From the IMG/VR virus record IMGVR_UViG_3300030106_006557, positions 1 to 53,696 of that record: 53,696 nucleotides of DNA. The stretch is one strand, 5' to 3'. The position numbers and the translations under genes were made by a program. Below, one piece after another: positions 21,186-29,811 of this stretch (position 1 is its first letter; every line of letters starts with the position of its first letter). A model generated the notes under the pieces. It did no database searches and was not told the origin of the DNA. It was given only the letters and a program-made list of their open reading frames with translations. The stretch comes from a virus.

Positions 21186-23663
21186 TTAGTTCGTTTGTTC
21201 GTTTGCTCTTAGTTCATCAATAATACCACCAGTGTTGTCCTCAACAGGGGCAGAGGCAGAGTCACGGGCAGAAGCAGGGGCAGAGGCCGCCGTAGCTTCT
21301 AACCCTCTTCCACCTATCCCAGCCAAATAAACCATGCCATATCTTTCTCGTAAATCGTTTAATTTCCCTATCATTCCCATGGTTTCTTGGTAACCCGTGT
21401 AATCTTTATCTGCTGCTTGTCCCAATCGTTTTTCATTTTGAGCCTTTATCTCTTGCTCTATTCTCTTGATTATTTGTCCGGTGGTGGCAAGCTGCTCCTT
21501 AGGAGATACAAAACCTACTTTAGGTAAAGACTCAATAAGTTTTTTGTCTAACGTCAAATTAGACCGACCGTCAATAAAACTTCTTAAAAAGAAAGTAGCG
21601 TCCGTATTTAGTTTCTTAAAGAAATTTCCTGCTCTTGCTTCTGAGCCACCTATAGTTTCGGCCATATTAAGAAAATTTCCCCCACCAGTAAGTGCGTCTA
21701 TCGACTTTGCCACAGTTGCCTGAAGAGAGTTTGCCCAACCAAACGTGTCTTTAAGATCTCCAAAACTTGCTTCTATGTTTTCTGGTTTTGCCGCCATTGA
21801 TTCTATCGCGTCTACCAAAGAATCTCCTCCAAAGTAAGAAGTTTCTTGGGTCTCGTCCCCTTCAATAAGTCTTTGGATGTAATTTGCTTCTGCTTCTTTT
21901 ATAGCCGTTTCTCTTTTTTGAAGTTCTATCAAGCTAAGTTGGTTCGTTTGGTTCCATAAAGCTGTTCTAGCGTCTAAATCTAATCTTCCAATTCCTAACT
22001 CTGTATCTAGGTTAAGTCTTTTTGTGTTTAATTGATTATTAAAATCATTTTGCCTTCTTGTGTATTCAATATTTTTATTTTGAAGATCTAATCTTTCGCC
22101 TTCTAGTTTTAGTAATTCTTGATCATTTGCTATTTCATGATCTAAACCTCGTGCTTCTAAATCAAGCTTTCTTTTGCTGATAGCTTCGTTAATACGCACC
22201 TGTGCGTTTTGTATATCTAAAGCTTCGCTTTCTAACTCAAGCTTTCTTTTGTTAAACTCCCTGTCGCTCTCAAATATCTGAATGTCTAGGTTATTTTTTC
22301 TATCGGCTATAATCCGATCAAGATCAAGCTTACCTTGTTGTATTTTATTTATTCCGTCTTGTATTTTTGTTTTTATCTTACCTTCTATTTGAATTTTTTC
22401 AATATTATGAAGTCGTTCAACACCTAACCTTTCTAAAACATCTTCTTGAACAGCTTCTTGCCGTGTTAACTCTAATTTTGCGTTAAGCTTTGCAAGTTCT
22501 TTATTTACCTTACCTTGTGCCTCTATACCCGCTAAACTGTTGTTTCCTTCTAAAACTTTTAATTCTTGGGATAACACGGCTTGTGCGTCTTGTAACGCTT
22601 TTTCGTGTTGTTGAGAACTAATATATTTTCCTTTTTCAAAATCAAACGTTTCTCGTTGCATAATTTTTTGTGCTTCAATTTCTTGGTTCTTAAGTTGTTG
22701 TGCTACAAAAGCGTCTGCTGCTCGATCCGACGCTGCTTGTGCCGCGGCTAAAGCCCCGACTTTAGCTTTTTGTTCGGCTTCTCTGACTCCAGCGGTAGCT
22801 TGAGCCGCCGCCGCTGGTAAATTAGCAGTCACTTGAGCTAATCTTTGAGCAGGCGACCCCGTTAAAGGAACACCTTCGGGCGAAACGCCGCCAGCAAAAG
22901 CAAGCCCCGCTTGCGCTATATTAAATAAAAGGTTTGATTTAGCCGCGTCTTTAGCCGCATCTAAATCAACTGCTTCTAGATAAGTAGGTAAAAAAGATTG
23001 ATAACCCTCTTTTATGTTTTTTACCATGTCTCTTCCAAAAGGATTATTGGAGACCACCTCAGTACCTTGGTTAAAACGCTGTACTACGGGACCCCCTTGT
23101 CTAAAATTTTGGGTGAGCGGCTGCTCAACCCCCATCATCAAAGAACCAACGCCTTCAGCCATCGGAGTAGCTACCCCTTCAGCCGTTTCCATTTCAACGC
23201 CTTCTGTGATGTTCTGCATTAAATCGCCAATGCCTGAGTTTACAGCCCCCTCCTCGGTCATCATAATAGTAGGTTGCACCATCGTAAGAACCGAGAGCGG
23301 TGTAGCAAGGGCATCTTCCTCGCCCACATAATCAGCAAGCTCCTGATACCGTGATTCCAAAGGCATATCGTTGCCTCGAATAGCGTCAATCACTTCTTTT
23401 GGCTCTTCTGCACTTTCCAAAGCCGTAGCTACTTGATCAGCAAATAAAACTCCAATTCCCTCGCCTCCGGCATCTGCCATTTGTTCGGTTGCCATTAATT
23501 CCTGTGAAGGGTCTGGAGCGGGAGGTGCCATCATCGCTGGGTCCATTGGAGGGGGAGCCATCATCGCTGGGTCCATTGGAGGAGGAGCCATCGGCATTTC
23601 CCCCATCGGGCCTCCATTAGCCCTAAACTGCATGTTAAACATTGGTCTTTTGTATACGTTCAT
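21186..23663 (-). CDS. Large coiled-coil virion protein, probably ejected
   Basis: The 825-residue protein starts MNVYKRPMFNMQFRANGG, followed by a tandem Pro/Met repeat (PPPMDPAMMA), an acidic region, and a second FRQGGPVVQRF motif. Residues about 280-600 are one long coiled coil rich in Gln, Lys, Glu and Asp with repeated LDLEARGLD/LDLDARTA-type segments. The C-terminus is mixed. It probably forms an extended internal or ejected virion protein. The RxNGG/RQGG motifs recur in phage virion proteins of this group. It has one-base overlap with the 23663-24628 gene. Confidence 0.6.
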   Translation of the reverse strand: MNVYKRPMFNMQFRANGGPMGEMPMAPPPMDPAMMAPPPMDPAMMAPPAPDPSQELMATEQMADAGGEGIGVLFADQVATALESAEEPKEVIDAIRGNDMPLESRYQELADYVGEEDALATPLSVLTMVQPTIMMTEEGAVNSGIGDLMQNITEGVEMETAEGVATPMAEGVGSLMMGVEQPLTQNFRQGGPVVQRFNQGTEVVSNNPFGRDMVKNIKEGYQSFLPTYLEAVDLDAAKDAAKSNLLFNIAQAGLAFAGGVSPEGVPLTGSPAQRLAQVTANLPAAAAQATAGVREAEQKAKVGALAAAQAASDRAADAFVAQQLKNQEIEAQKIMQRETFDFEKGKYISSQQHEKALQDAQAVLSQELKVLEGNNSLAGIEAQGKVNKELAKLNAKLELTRQEAVQEDVLERLGVERLHNIEKIQIEGKIKTKIQDGINKIQQGKLDLDRIIADRKNNLDIQIFESDREFNKRKLELESEALDIQNAQVRINEAISKRKLDLEARGLDHEIANDQELLKLEGERLDLQNKNIEYTRRQNDFNNQLNTKRLNLDTELGIGRLDLDARTALWNQTNQLSLIELQKRETAIKEAEANYIQRLIEGDETQETSYFGGDSLVDAIESMAAKPENIEASFGDLKDTFGWANSLQATVAKSIDALTGGGNFLNMAETIGGSEARAGNFFKKLNTDATFFLRSFIDGRSNLTLDKKLIESLPKVGFVSPKEQLATTGQIIKRIEQEIKAQNEKRLGQAADKDYTGYQETMGMIGKLNDLRERYGMVYLAGIGGRGLEATAASAPASARDSASAPVEDNTGGIIDELRANEQTN

Positions 23664-24628
23664 TAAAATAACCCCGCTGTTTTAGCACCGCCTGCGGCGG
23701 CTAACCCGGCTATACCCAGCCCGGCAATCTGTTGAAAGGGTGACGTGTTCGGTGTAACTTGCATTGTTGTCGTTGCCTGAGAAGACGGCGTTCCTTTGTA
23801 AATATCAGAAAGGAATCCGTACTGCTGATACGGCTGTTGATAACGCTGTAGATTCGTGGCCCGTAGTGCATCCAACGTGGATTGTCCAACCCCACGCTCT
23901 AACTGCCCTAATGTTGCCAAATTCTGTATATCTTGTGAACGTAATTTAGCCCCCATTTCGCCTAATCCGGCTCTTTGAAGACCCATCGTTCCAAACTGAG
24001 ATCCAAACTGCCCTATAAGTCCCGCACTTTGTAATTGTCTAGCACGAGCTTGCTCAAACGCTTGTTGTGCTTGTTGAGCCGCTTGCTGGAATCCCTGCAT
24101 TCTAATACCTTCTGCCGCTTTTCTTTGAGCATCTAAAAGATTACGCCCTCTTTCTGCTTGAAGAATAGCTTGACGGCTACCGCCAAACGCCCCGGAACCC
24201 ACCGCTTGTGCGTCTTCTCCCTGACGAGCAATATCGCTGGCCCGTTGAAGGTCAGACATCGTGCGATCAATAACTTGTTGTTCATAAGGATTCATAAACG
24301 CCGCAACACCGCTACTGGCTCTGGGATCGTATTGACCAAAACCGCCTTGAGTCGTTAATCTTTCCGCTTGCCCTAAAAACTGTTGGCCTCTAGCAAGATC
24401 CCCTGTCGCACCTTGCAAGAAAGGTTGGTAAGCTCCAACGCCTGACCGAGCCAAATCAATAGCTTGTCTTTCGGGGGCCGATAGCTGTTGCACCTGAAAA
24501 TCAGGTGGAACCAACCCTCTTGAAATGCGTTCTCTAACAAATTGATTAACACTTTCAAGTAGGCCCTTACGATAAGCCTCTATCGCGGGATCTTCTGTAA
24601 TAATCTGTCTTGTCGTTGTTTCTGCCAT
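23663..24628 (-). CDS. Gln/Ala-rich internal virion protein
   Basis: The 321-residue protein is rich in Gln, Ala and Gly. It carries FMNPYEQQVIDRTMSDLQR, a motif I have seen in internal proteins of podo-like phages, then long helices with AAQQAQQAFEQARARQLQ, and a hydrophobic C-terminus (IAGLGIAGLAAAGGAKTAGLF) that could insert in a membrane. It lies between two large putative ejection proteins, so a role in DNA ejection is likely but unproven. Confidence 0.6.
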   Translation of the reverse strand: MAETTTRQIITEDPAIEAYRKGLLESVNQFVRERISRGLVPPDFQVQQLSAPERQAIDLARSGVGAYQPFLQGATGDLARGQQFLGQAERLTTQGGFGQYDPRASSGVAAFMNPYEQQVIDRTMSDLQRASDIARQGEDAQAVGSGAFGGSRQAILQAERGRNLLDAQRKAAEGIRMQGFQQAAQQAQQAFEQARARQLQSAGLIGQFGSQFGTMGLQRAGLGEMGAKLRSQDIQNLATLGQLERGVGQSTLDALRATNLQRYQQPYQQYGFLSDIYKGTPSSQATTTMQVTPNTSPFQQIAGLGIAGLAAAGGAKTAGLF

Positions 24629-26563
24629 TTACGCCGCCTGTGTCTCAAAGTTTTTCATCATTTGGTACATGTTTCGTACCCCGTTTCGACGACTTCCGTT
24701 TCCTGCTCCCCGAACAGCTTTTGCGGTAAAAACAAACTCCCCATCGGATAACATAGCAGGGACACTGTCCGAAGTCTCGGTTCCGGGACCGCTTATATAA
24801 CCTGTTTTACGAGGAAACATTTCGCCTCCTTGGTTAGCCACACGAATGTCTTGTAACGTCGCATAAGCTGGAGGATCAACAGGAACTCCGGGAACGTATC
24901 TTCCGGGGTCTCCTGCTATCAACTGGTCTGAAGTCACGCCACCAAACGCAGGCTCCATTGGCTCTTCTTCAGGAGCATCATAAAATCCTAATGGAGCGGC
25001 TACCGCACCTGCGGTTAATAAACTCGGAAGCACCGTTCTCATTAAATTAGGGGTGTACGCAGGTTGAGCCGCTGCTTTCTCTACAACCGCTTTTTGTGCC
25101 TCTGCGGATAAACTTTGAAAGTTCGGGTCTTTCTGTAATTCTGCTAATCTTTCCGCTAATCTTTCCGTCAAAGGCCGTGTGTCACTAGCCGGGAAATAAG
25201 CCTGTTTTGCACTGGCGAGACGTTCACTAAAAGTTTGTTTTGGTTTAAACACGTCCTCCATAGATTCAAAATACCCTCTTTGGTCTACAGAAGAAGAAGG
25301 AAACCCTCCTGAAGGGGGTTTAAGCGAAACCTCTGGAGAAAGATCTGACGCGACATCTGGAAAAGGATTTAACGCATTTGGATCAGGTCTAAGGGTTGCT
25401 GAAGAAAGGTTTTGAGAAACATTGTCAACATTAGCATCTGTCATTAGTTGACCACTATCCGCCCGCATATCAAAATATCCTTCTGGTGGTGTAAACGCCT
25501 GTTGTGCTTGTTGAGCCGCTACTCGAATATCTGGAGCTACATTAATCCCTTGAGGCACTGCTGGAGGCACTGCGGCCTGTTGAGCCGCTGCCTGTATATC
25601 CGGTCCTACATTAATTCCCTGCTGTACCGCCTCACTTACCGTAGTCGGCGCACTTGTTGGAGCCGCACCTTCTATAAATTGCACAGGGGGTCGGGTAGCC
25701 TCCACACCTGTCTTCTCTATAGTCCCTCTTAAAGCTTCTACACTAAACGGATTCTGACCTTGACCTAACTTAGTTGCTGCTTCTTTTAATCTCGTAAATT
25801 GCTCCGGTCCTCCAATTGCGCCCTTCACGCCGCTTTTGAACCCGCTCATAAAGGTCTGATTGTTTGCTCTTGCGGCAAAACCACCTTGTATTCCCTTAGT
25901 TAGTCCAGCCGTAGCTCCCGAAATTAAAGCCATTTTTAAGGCATCTTTAAAACTAGCCCCTTGTGCCAACGAGCCAATGCCCGATCCTAAAGATGCGGCT
26001 AAAATAGGTCCTACGCCGGGAATCATGCCTAACGCAATAGGTAAAACAATAGGAGCCGCTTTTTTAACAACTTTAACAACTTTCTTGCCTAGTCTTTTAA
26101 CCGCCTTACCAATACCTTTAACTGCTTTCTTAGCCGCCTTACCAACACCTTTAACTGCTTTCTTAACTTTTCTTCTAACTTTTTTAATAAAGCCAAAGCC
26201 AAACTCTGGTAACCCTGTCTCGGGGTTAATGGAATTTAATTCGTTGCCTACAATATATCGCTCTGGCTCAAGTCCTTTTTCCCTCATTTCAGCAAAAACA
26301 GCCTCTTTTAAACTGGGATTGTCTTCAAAAACTTGCATGGGAATTACATGCTCTCCCAAAGAAGCGTGAACAATGAAGCTATCTTCATTACGCCCTAGCT
26401 TGGCTAATTGGTCTGCCGCCTGCATTAAATCGGTCACGCCCCCTTCAGGAACTAAACGGTCTTCTGGGCTATCGTAATATTCGTCATCTGCACTAACAAA
26501 TGACGCAACCCCTCCATCGGGGATTTCCAATCTTTCTTGTTCCAACGTCATAGCCTCTGCCAT
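24629..26563 (-). CDS. Virion protein with cationic amphipathic region
   Basis: The 644-residue protein has a conserved-looking N-terminal domain (FIVHASLGEHVIPMQVFEDN, PERYIVGNELNSINPETG). A Lys-rich repeat follows (residues about 125-165, with VGKAAKKAVKGIGKAVKRLG), then a Gly-rich hydrophobic helix. Next is an Ala/Gln/Pro linker with two QGINV-PDI-AAQQA repeats, and the C-terminal block SDSVPAMLSDGEFVFTAKAV is common in phage virion proteins. The Lys-rich and hydrophobic segments look membrane-active, suggesting a channel or ejection protein. The start is ATG 26563 after AAAAGGAGAGGCGTG; the upstream GTG is less likely. Confidence 0.6.
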   Translation of the reverse strand: MAEAMTLEQERLEIPDGGVASFVSADDEYYDSPEDRLVPEGGVTDLMQAADQLAKLGRNEDSFIVHASLGEHVIPMQVFEDNPSLKEAVFAEMREKGLEPERYIVGNELNSINPETGLPEFGFGFIKKVRRKVKKAVKGVGKAAKKAVKGIGKAVKRLGKKVVKVVKKAAPIVLPIALGMIPGVGPILAASLGSGIGSLAQGASFKDALKMALISGATAGLTKGIQGGFAARANNQTFMSGFKSGVKGAIGGPEQFTRLKEAATKLGQGQNPFSVEALRGTIEKTGVEATRPPVQFIEGAAPTSAPTTVSEAVQQGINVGPDIQAAAQQAAVPPAVPQGINVAPDIRVAAQQAQQAFTPPEGYFDMRADSGQLMTDANVDNVSQNLSSATLRPDPNALNPFPDVASDLSPEVSLKPPSGGFPSSSVDQRGYFESMEDVFKPKQTFSERLASAKQAYFPASDTRPLTERLAERLAELQKDPNFQSLSAEAQKAVVEKAAAQPAYTPNLMRTVLPSLLTAGAVAAPLGFYDAPEEEPMEPAFGGVTSDQLIAGDPGRYVPGVPVDPPAYATLQDIRVANQGGEMFPRKTGYISGPGTETSDSVPAMLSDGEFVFTAKAVRGAGNGSRRNGVRNMYQMMKNFETQAA

Positions 26564-26603
26564 CACGCCTCTCCTTTTATAAGTTTAAATATTGTACCAT
26601 TAT

Positions 26604-26903
26604 TCATGACGTTGTCACCGTTACGCTACCGACAGAAGCCGTGGCGCTTAATCCACGAGGATGCGGCATATCAAGCCGGACAATTTTAATAAATCCATCG
26701 CGTTGAAATAATTCAAATTCTCTTAAAAGATAATCATCCTCTTGTAGCTGCGTTAATGCAAGAGTGGAACCTCTCATATCTCCGGGATTTTGTGTTTGTT
26801 GCAAAAAAATACTAAACGCTCTAACCAGTTCGGCTAAGTACCGTGAATCGTAGTTATCGGGCGGTATAGGAAATTCCGGTAATGTAAGTCTGCGCGACGA
26901 CAT
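26604..26903 (-). CDS. Small conserved virion-associated protein
   Basis: The 99-residue protein begins MSSRRLTLPEFPIPPDNYDS and contains RYLAELVRAFSIFLQQTQNP, a segment I associate with small conserved proteins near tail genes of marine phages. It ends VGSVTVTTS, the same beta motif (VGxVTVT) as the repeats of the 31308-32075 protein and the tail of 34500-34805. Function unknown. TAATG one-base overlap with the upstream gene. Confidence 0.6.
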   Translation of the reverse strand: MSSRRLTLPEFPIPPDNYDSRYLAELVRAFSIFLQQTQNPGDMRGSTLALTQLQEDDYLLREFELFQRDGFIKIVRLDMPHPRGLSATASVGSVTVTTS

Positions 26904-29026
26904 TATTGCCTCCCATCCGGTCTAATATCAACACGAGGTGCCCCTAAACGCCACTGCACTTCAGTGGCGGCACTTTCAATGCGTAGCGCAAAAGAACGAC
27001 CTCGTAACCGGACAAAAGCTTGTTGAGTAAATTGTTCTACCGGGACTGTAGCAGACCGAGTTATTGCCGAAGTTTCTGTGTTTAAATAATTTCCCCCCGG
27101 AAAATTACGAGTTTTAAGAACAAAATTAGCCGCAGGAGCCGTAGAGGTTGAACCATCGAACGTTAAATCTGGTATAACCCGACGCATAAATACAAATTTA
27201 TCTCCGTCCCCTAAATCAATTTGACTTGATTCAACATGAGCTGTAATAGCTTGTGAGGGGCTAGTGCTACCATCATCTAAACCAAACTCGTGATCATACA
27301 AGTAATAATCCGTAGAAGCTGCTATAGGATAATTGTTTATACCCCGATCTACCCACGCGGTACGGTTTAAATTACCATACGCCCAAGTGTTTTCTACATA
27401 GTTAAACAATATGTATCGATCAATTTCCGTAGAACTACCAGAAGGGTAAAACCACCATACTTCATTGTAAGAAGAATTTAAAGAAGCAAACGCCTTGTTT
27501 TTTTCACTTAAATTAAAATCATTAAAAACGTAACTTTTTAAAGTACACGGCAACTTTCTTACTCGCCCATCGTAAACATAAAAATCTTCTAAACCCATCC
27601 AAAACACTAAATCGTCGGAAGCCTTTGCTGTTTCTGGCCCCATAATAGTAATGTTCTCTGATATAAGGTTTATACCAAAGGTAAAAGGTGGCCCCAAAAA
27701 CTGCATAGCGTGTAACGACACATCCGTAAATACCAGTATTTGCTGACGAGTTTCAATGGCTGTAATAATTTCACTGCCCGACCCTATTCGTAAATCACCT
27801 GCGGTATTGGTTACCGTAGCATCCCAAGTAGTGAGGCTTTCTTGACTACTAAATCGTATTAACAAAGGGTCTTGTGTGCCCTCCGCCGTCGCGGGATCGC
27901 AACCAAAAACAATAATGTGTCTGTCCCGATCAGACACAATAACTTTTTTAGCTATTGTTGGAGTGCCTGTGTCTGCCCCTGTGCGAGAAGCCAGAGCTAC
28001 CGCACGAGTGCTCAACCCGTCCGACTTATCCCAATAATAAATACCGCCATCTCGAACATTTATTAGTAGATCTTCGCCAAAATTATCGTGTGTCCATAAC
28101 CGTAACTGTGCCGAGCTTGCCGTGGTGTCTGCCGCAGAATCCCATGTACCTCTGCCCCAAGTGCCTGCACCCCACCCAGTGCCACCAACCACGGTGTTTA
28201 AACCTACGTTAATTTGAAAAACACTCACAATACTTCCACCCCCGTTGCCCGAATCAGAAGCATTGGCAAAAACATAAGAGGGCGTAATAATGCCATCTAC
28301 TAAAATACTAGCAATAGTAGTAGAAGCCGCCCGTGCTTCAAAATAAAAAACAGTATTTGAAGTAACAATAACAATAGGGTATTCTTGGTTTAACACATTT
28401 GCGGTTACGTTACCGCCTAACGTGGCGGCTCCGCTAAAAGTAACAAAATCGCCCTCTACAGCGCCATGTCCGGCACTGCAAGTGGCTTTTATGGTAGCAC
28501 AAAGCACGTCGTCGCTAGAACTATGACTTGCCGCCGTAGTGCTACTAACTCCTCGCACACAACCAATTAAGTTATTACCGCTAACTGCGGCATACGTTAT
28601 TTCTTCAGAGTTTATTTTTATTCTACCCGAAGGAGGAAAATTACTGGAGCTAGTCAAAGGTATTGTAGTTACTGAGGCATCAATCCCTGCGGATAAAGTA
28701 TTTTTTATCGCCGCAAAAACCGTACCCCCCGAAGCTACCGTTGTTCGCACAGGAGTGATGTCGTTGTACTCACCCCCTTCGTTAACATAATATTTAGCGT
28801 TAGTTCCTACGCCAATATACCTACTATTATCTAAAGCCACAAAAGGGTGTAACGCTCGAGCAATACCGTAAAAACTGTTGCTTGATTTTTTTACCCAACC
28901 GCCTATTTTTTCCGGCATTCCTTGTCGAAACCGTATTTTATCGCAATCAAACCAACCGCCTTCATTATCGTAAGAAGTGGTTTCTCGGTTGACTCCGGGT
29001 TTAAATTTTAATTTAGTTAAAGGCAT
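26903..29026 (-). CDS. Beta-rich tail hub or nozzle protein
   Basis: The 707-residue protein begins MPLTKLKFKPGVNRETTSYD and has repeated blades with Trp and Gly (GWFDCDKIRFRQG, TGWGAGTWGRGTW, QLRLWTHDNFGEDLLINVRD, FWMGLEDFYVYDGRVRKLPC), consistent with a beta-propeller. P22 gp10 (tail hub, packaged-DNA stabilisation) and T7 gp12 (nozzle) are propeller proteins in the same genomic position after the adaptor. The insert near residues 90-200 is Ser/Thr/Gly-rich. Role as tail hub or nozzle is inferred from fold signs and context. Confidence 0.65.
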   Translation of the reverse strand: MPLTKLKFKPGVNRETTSYDNEGGWFDCDKIRFRQGMPEKIGGWVKKSSNSFYGIARALHPFVALDNSRYIGVGTNAKYYVNEGGEYNDITPVRTTVASGGTVFAAIKNTLSAGIDASVTTIPLTSSSNFPPSGRIKINSEEITYAAVSGNNLIGCVRGVSSTTAASHSSSDDVLCATIKATCSAGHGAVEGDFVTFSGAATLGGNVTANVLNQEYPIVIVTSNTVFYFEARAASTTIASILVDGIITPSYVFANASDSGNGGGSIVSVFQINVGLNTVVGGTGWGAGTWGRGTWDSAADTTASSAQLRLWTHDNFGEDLLINVRDGGIYYWDKSDGLSTRAVALASRTGADTGTPTIAKKVIVSDRDRHIIVFGCDPATAEGTQDPLLIRFSSQESLTTWDATVTNTAGDLRIGSGSEIITAIETRQQILVFTDVSLHAMQFLGPPFTFGINLISENITIMGPETAKASDDLVFWMGLEDFYVYDGRVRKLPCTLKSYVFNDFNLSEKNKAFASLNSSYNEVWWFYPSGSSTEIDRYILFNYVENTWAYGNLNRTAWVDRGINNYPIAASTDYYLYDHEFGLDDGSTSPSQAITAHVESSQIDLGDGDKFVFMRRVIPDLTFDGSTSTAPAANFVLKTRNFPGGNYLNTETSAITRSATVPVEQFTQQAFVRLRGRSFALRIESAATEVQWRLGAPRVDIRPDGRQ

Positions 29027-29527
29027 TTACCATTTCCCTACTTTTTGTCCTGCACTAATAGTAAAATCTACTAAAAACCAAATCATAAACCCTCCAAAAC
29101 CTATAATTACCGCTATCGTTGCATAATAAATAAAATTGTCTATTACTTGTTTTTTTCGTGCCGTTTCTCGTTCTTTTTCTAACTTTTGTTCCCGCATCAT
29201 TGCATGACGGGTTTTTAAAAACTTTTTGTATATCTTAGCTCCATCGGGATACGGTCCCCAATAAAGTTTTTGTTTTATGCTTTCTATTTGTTTTCTGGCG
29301 TTTTCCTCCGCTACTACAATGTCCATAGCTTGCTGGTTTAACGACTTGTTTTTACCCTTGCTTACCTCCTGTTTTGCTTTACTTAATGTTTCAGTATGGT
29401 CAAAAAGTTTACCTAAATCCTTAGTTACATCATTAACATCTTTAGCAGCCGCTATGCCTTTTTTTACTAATTCAGCGGCAGTTTTTACCCCCGCGATTGC
29501 TAACCCAATGCTGGCTGGATCTAACAC
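29027..29527 (-). CDS. Virion-associated protein with C-terminal membrane helix
   Basis: The 166-residue protein begins LDPASIGLAIAGVKTAAELV (GTG start), continues as charged helices, has YWGPYPDG in the middle, and ends with one transmembrane segment (IYYATIAVIIGFGGFMIWFL) plus a short tail. Similar proteins occur in marine phages without an assigned function. It might be a tail-associated membrane protein or a lysis accessory. It follows the holin-like gene 29534-29692 by six bases. Confidence 0.55.
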   Translation of the reverse strand: MLDPASIGLAIAGVKTAAELVKKGIAAAKDVNDVTKDLGKLFDHTETLSKAKQEVSKGKNKSLNQQAMDIVVAEENARKQIESIKQKLYWGPYPDGAKIYKKFLKTRHAMMREQKLEKERETARKKQVIDNFIYYATIAVIIGFGGFMIWFLVDFTISAGQKVGKW

Positions 29528-29533
29528 TCACTG

Positions 29534-29692
29534 TCACCTCACAACCAACGTCAACAATAGCAGTAACACGGCACCAGTAGCACCCAATAACGTTTTCTCA
29601 ATACGATTAACCTTGTTAAATATTGTTTTCCAGCGTTCATCACACTGCGATTCGTGCTGTTTAAAAGCTATGGTCAATTCTTCAATATTCAT
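29534..29692 (-). CDS. Small holin-like / XhlA-like protein, 52 residues
   Basis: The ATG at 29692 overlaps the previous stop. The product has an N-terminal amphipathic helix (MNIEELTIAFKQHESQCDER, then WKTIFNKVNRIEKTLL) and a single C-terminal transmembrane helix (GAVLLLLLTLVVR). That layout matches XhlA/BhlA-type small phage lysis accessory proteins. A second holin candidate is at 42573-43028, near the endolysin. Confidence 0.5.
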   Translation of the reverse strand: MNIEELTIAFKQHESQCDERWKTIFNKVNRIEKTLLGATGAVLLLLLTLVVR

Positions 29693-29787
29693 TCTTTAAA
29701 ATCCGTGTATGCCACAAAAACAAGTGCTATTGCAAATCCAACCAGACTTATTCCTGCTAAAACTGTAAATACAATGTCAAAAAACAT
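29689..29787 (-). CDS. Tiny membrane protein, 32 residues
   Basis: The product begins MFFDIVFTVLAGISLVGFAI and ends ALVFVAYTDFKE, one transmembrane helix. It overlaps the start of the 29534-29692 gene (GAATGA). The pair could act together at lysis. The upstream ribosome-binding site is weak, so it is a cautious call. Confidence 0.45.
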   Translation of the reverse strand: MFFDIVFTVLAGISLVGFAIALVFVAYTDFKE

Positions 29788-29811
29788 GATTAGTTTGAAA
29801 CAATCCACACA

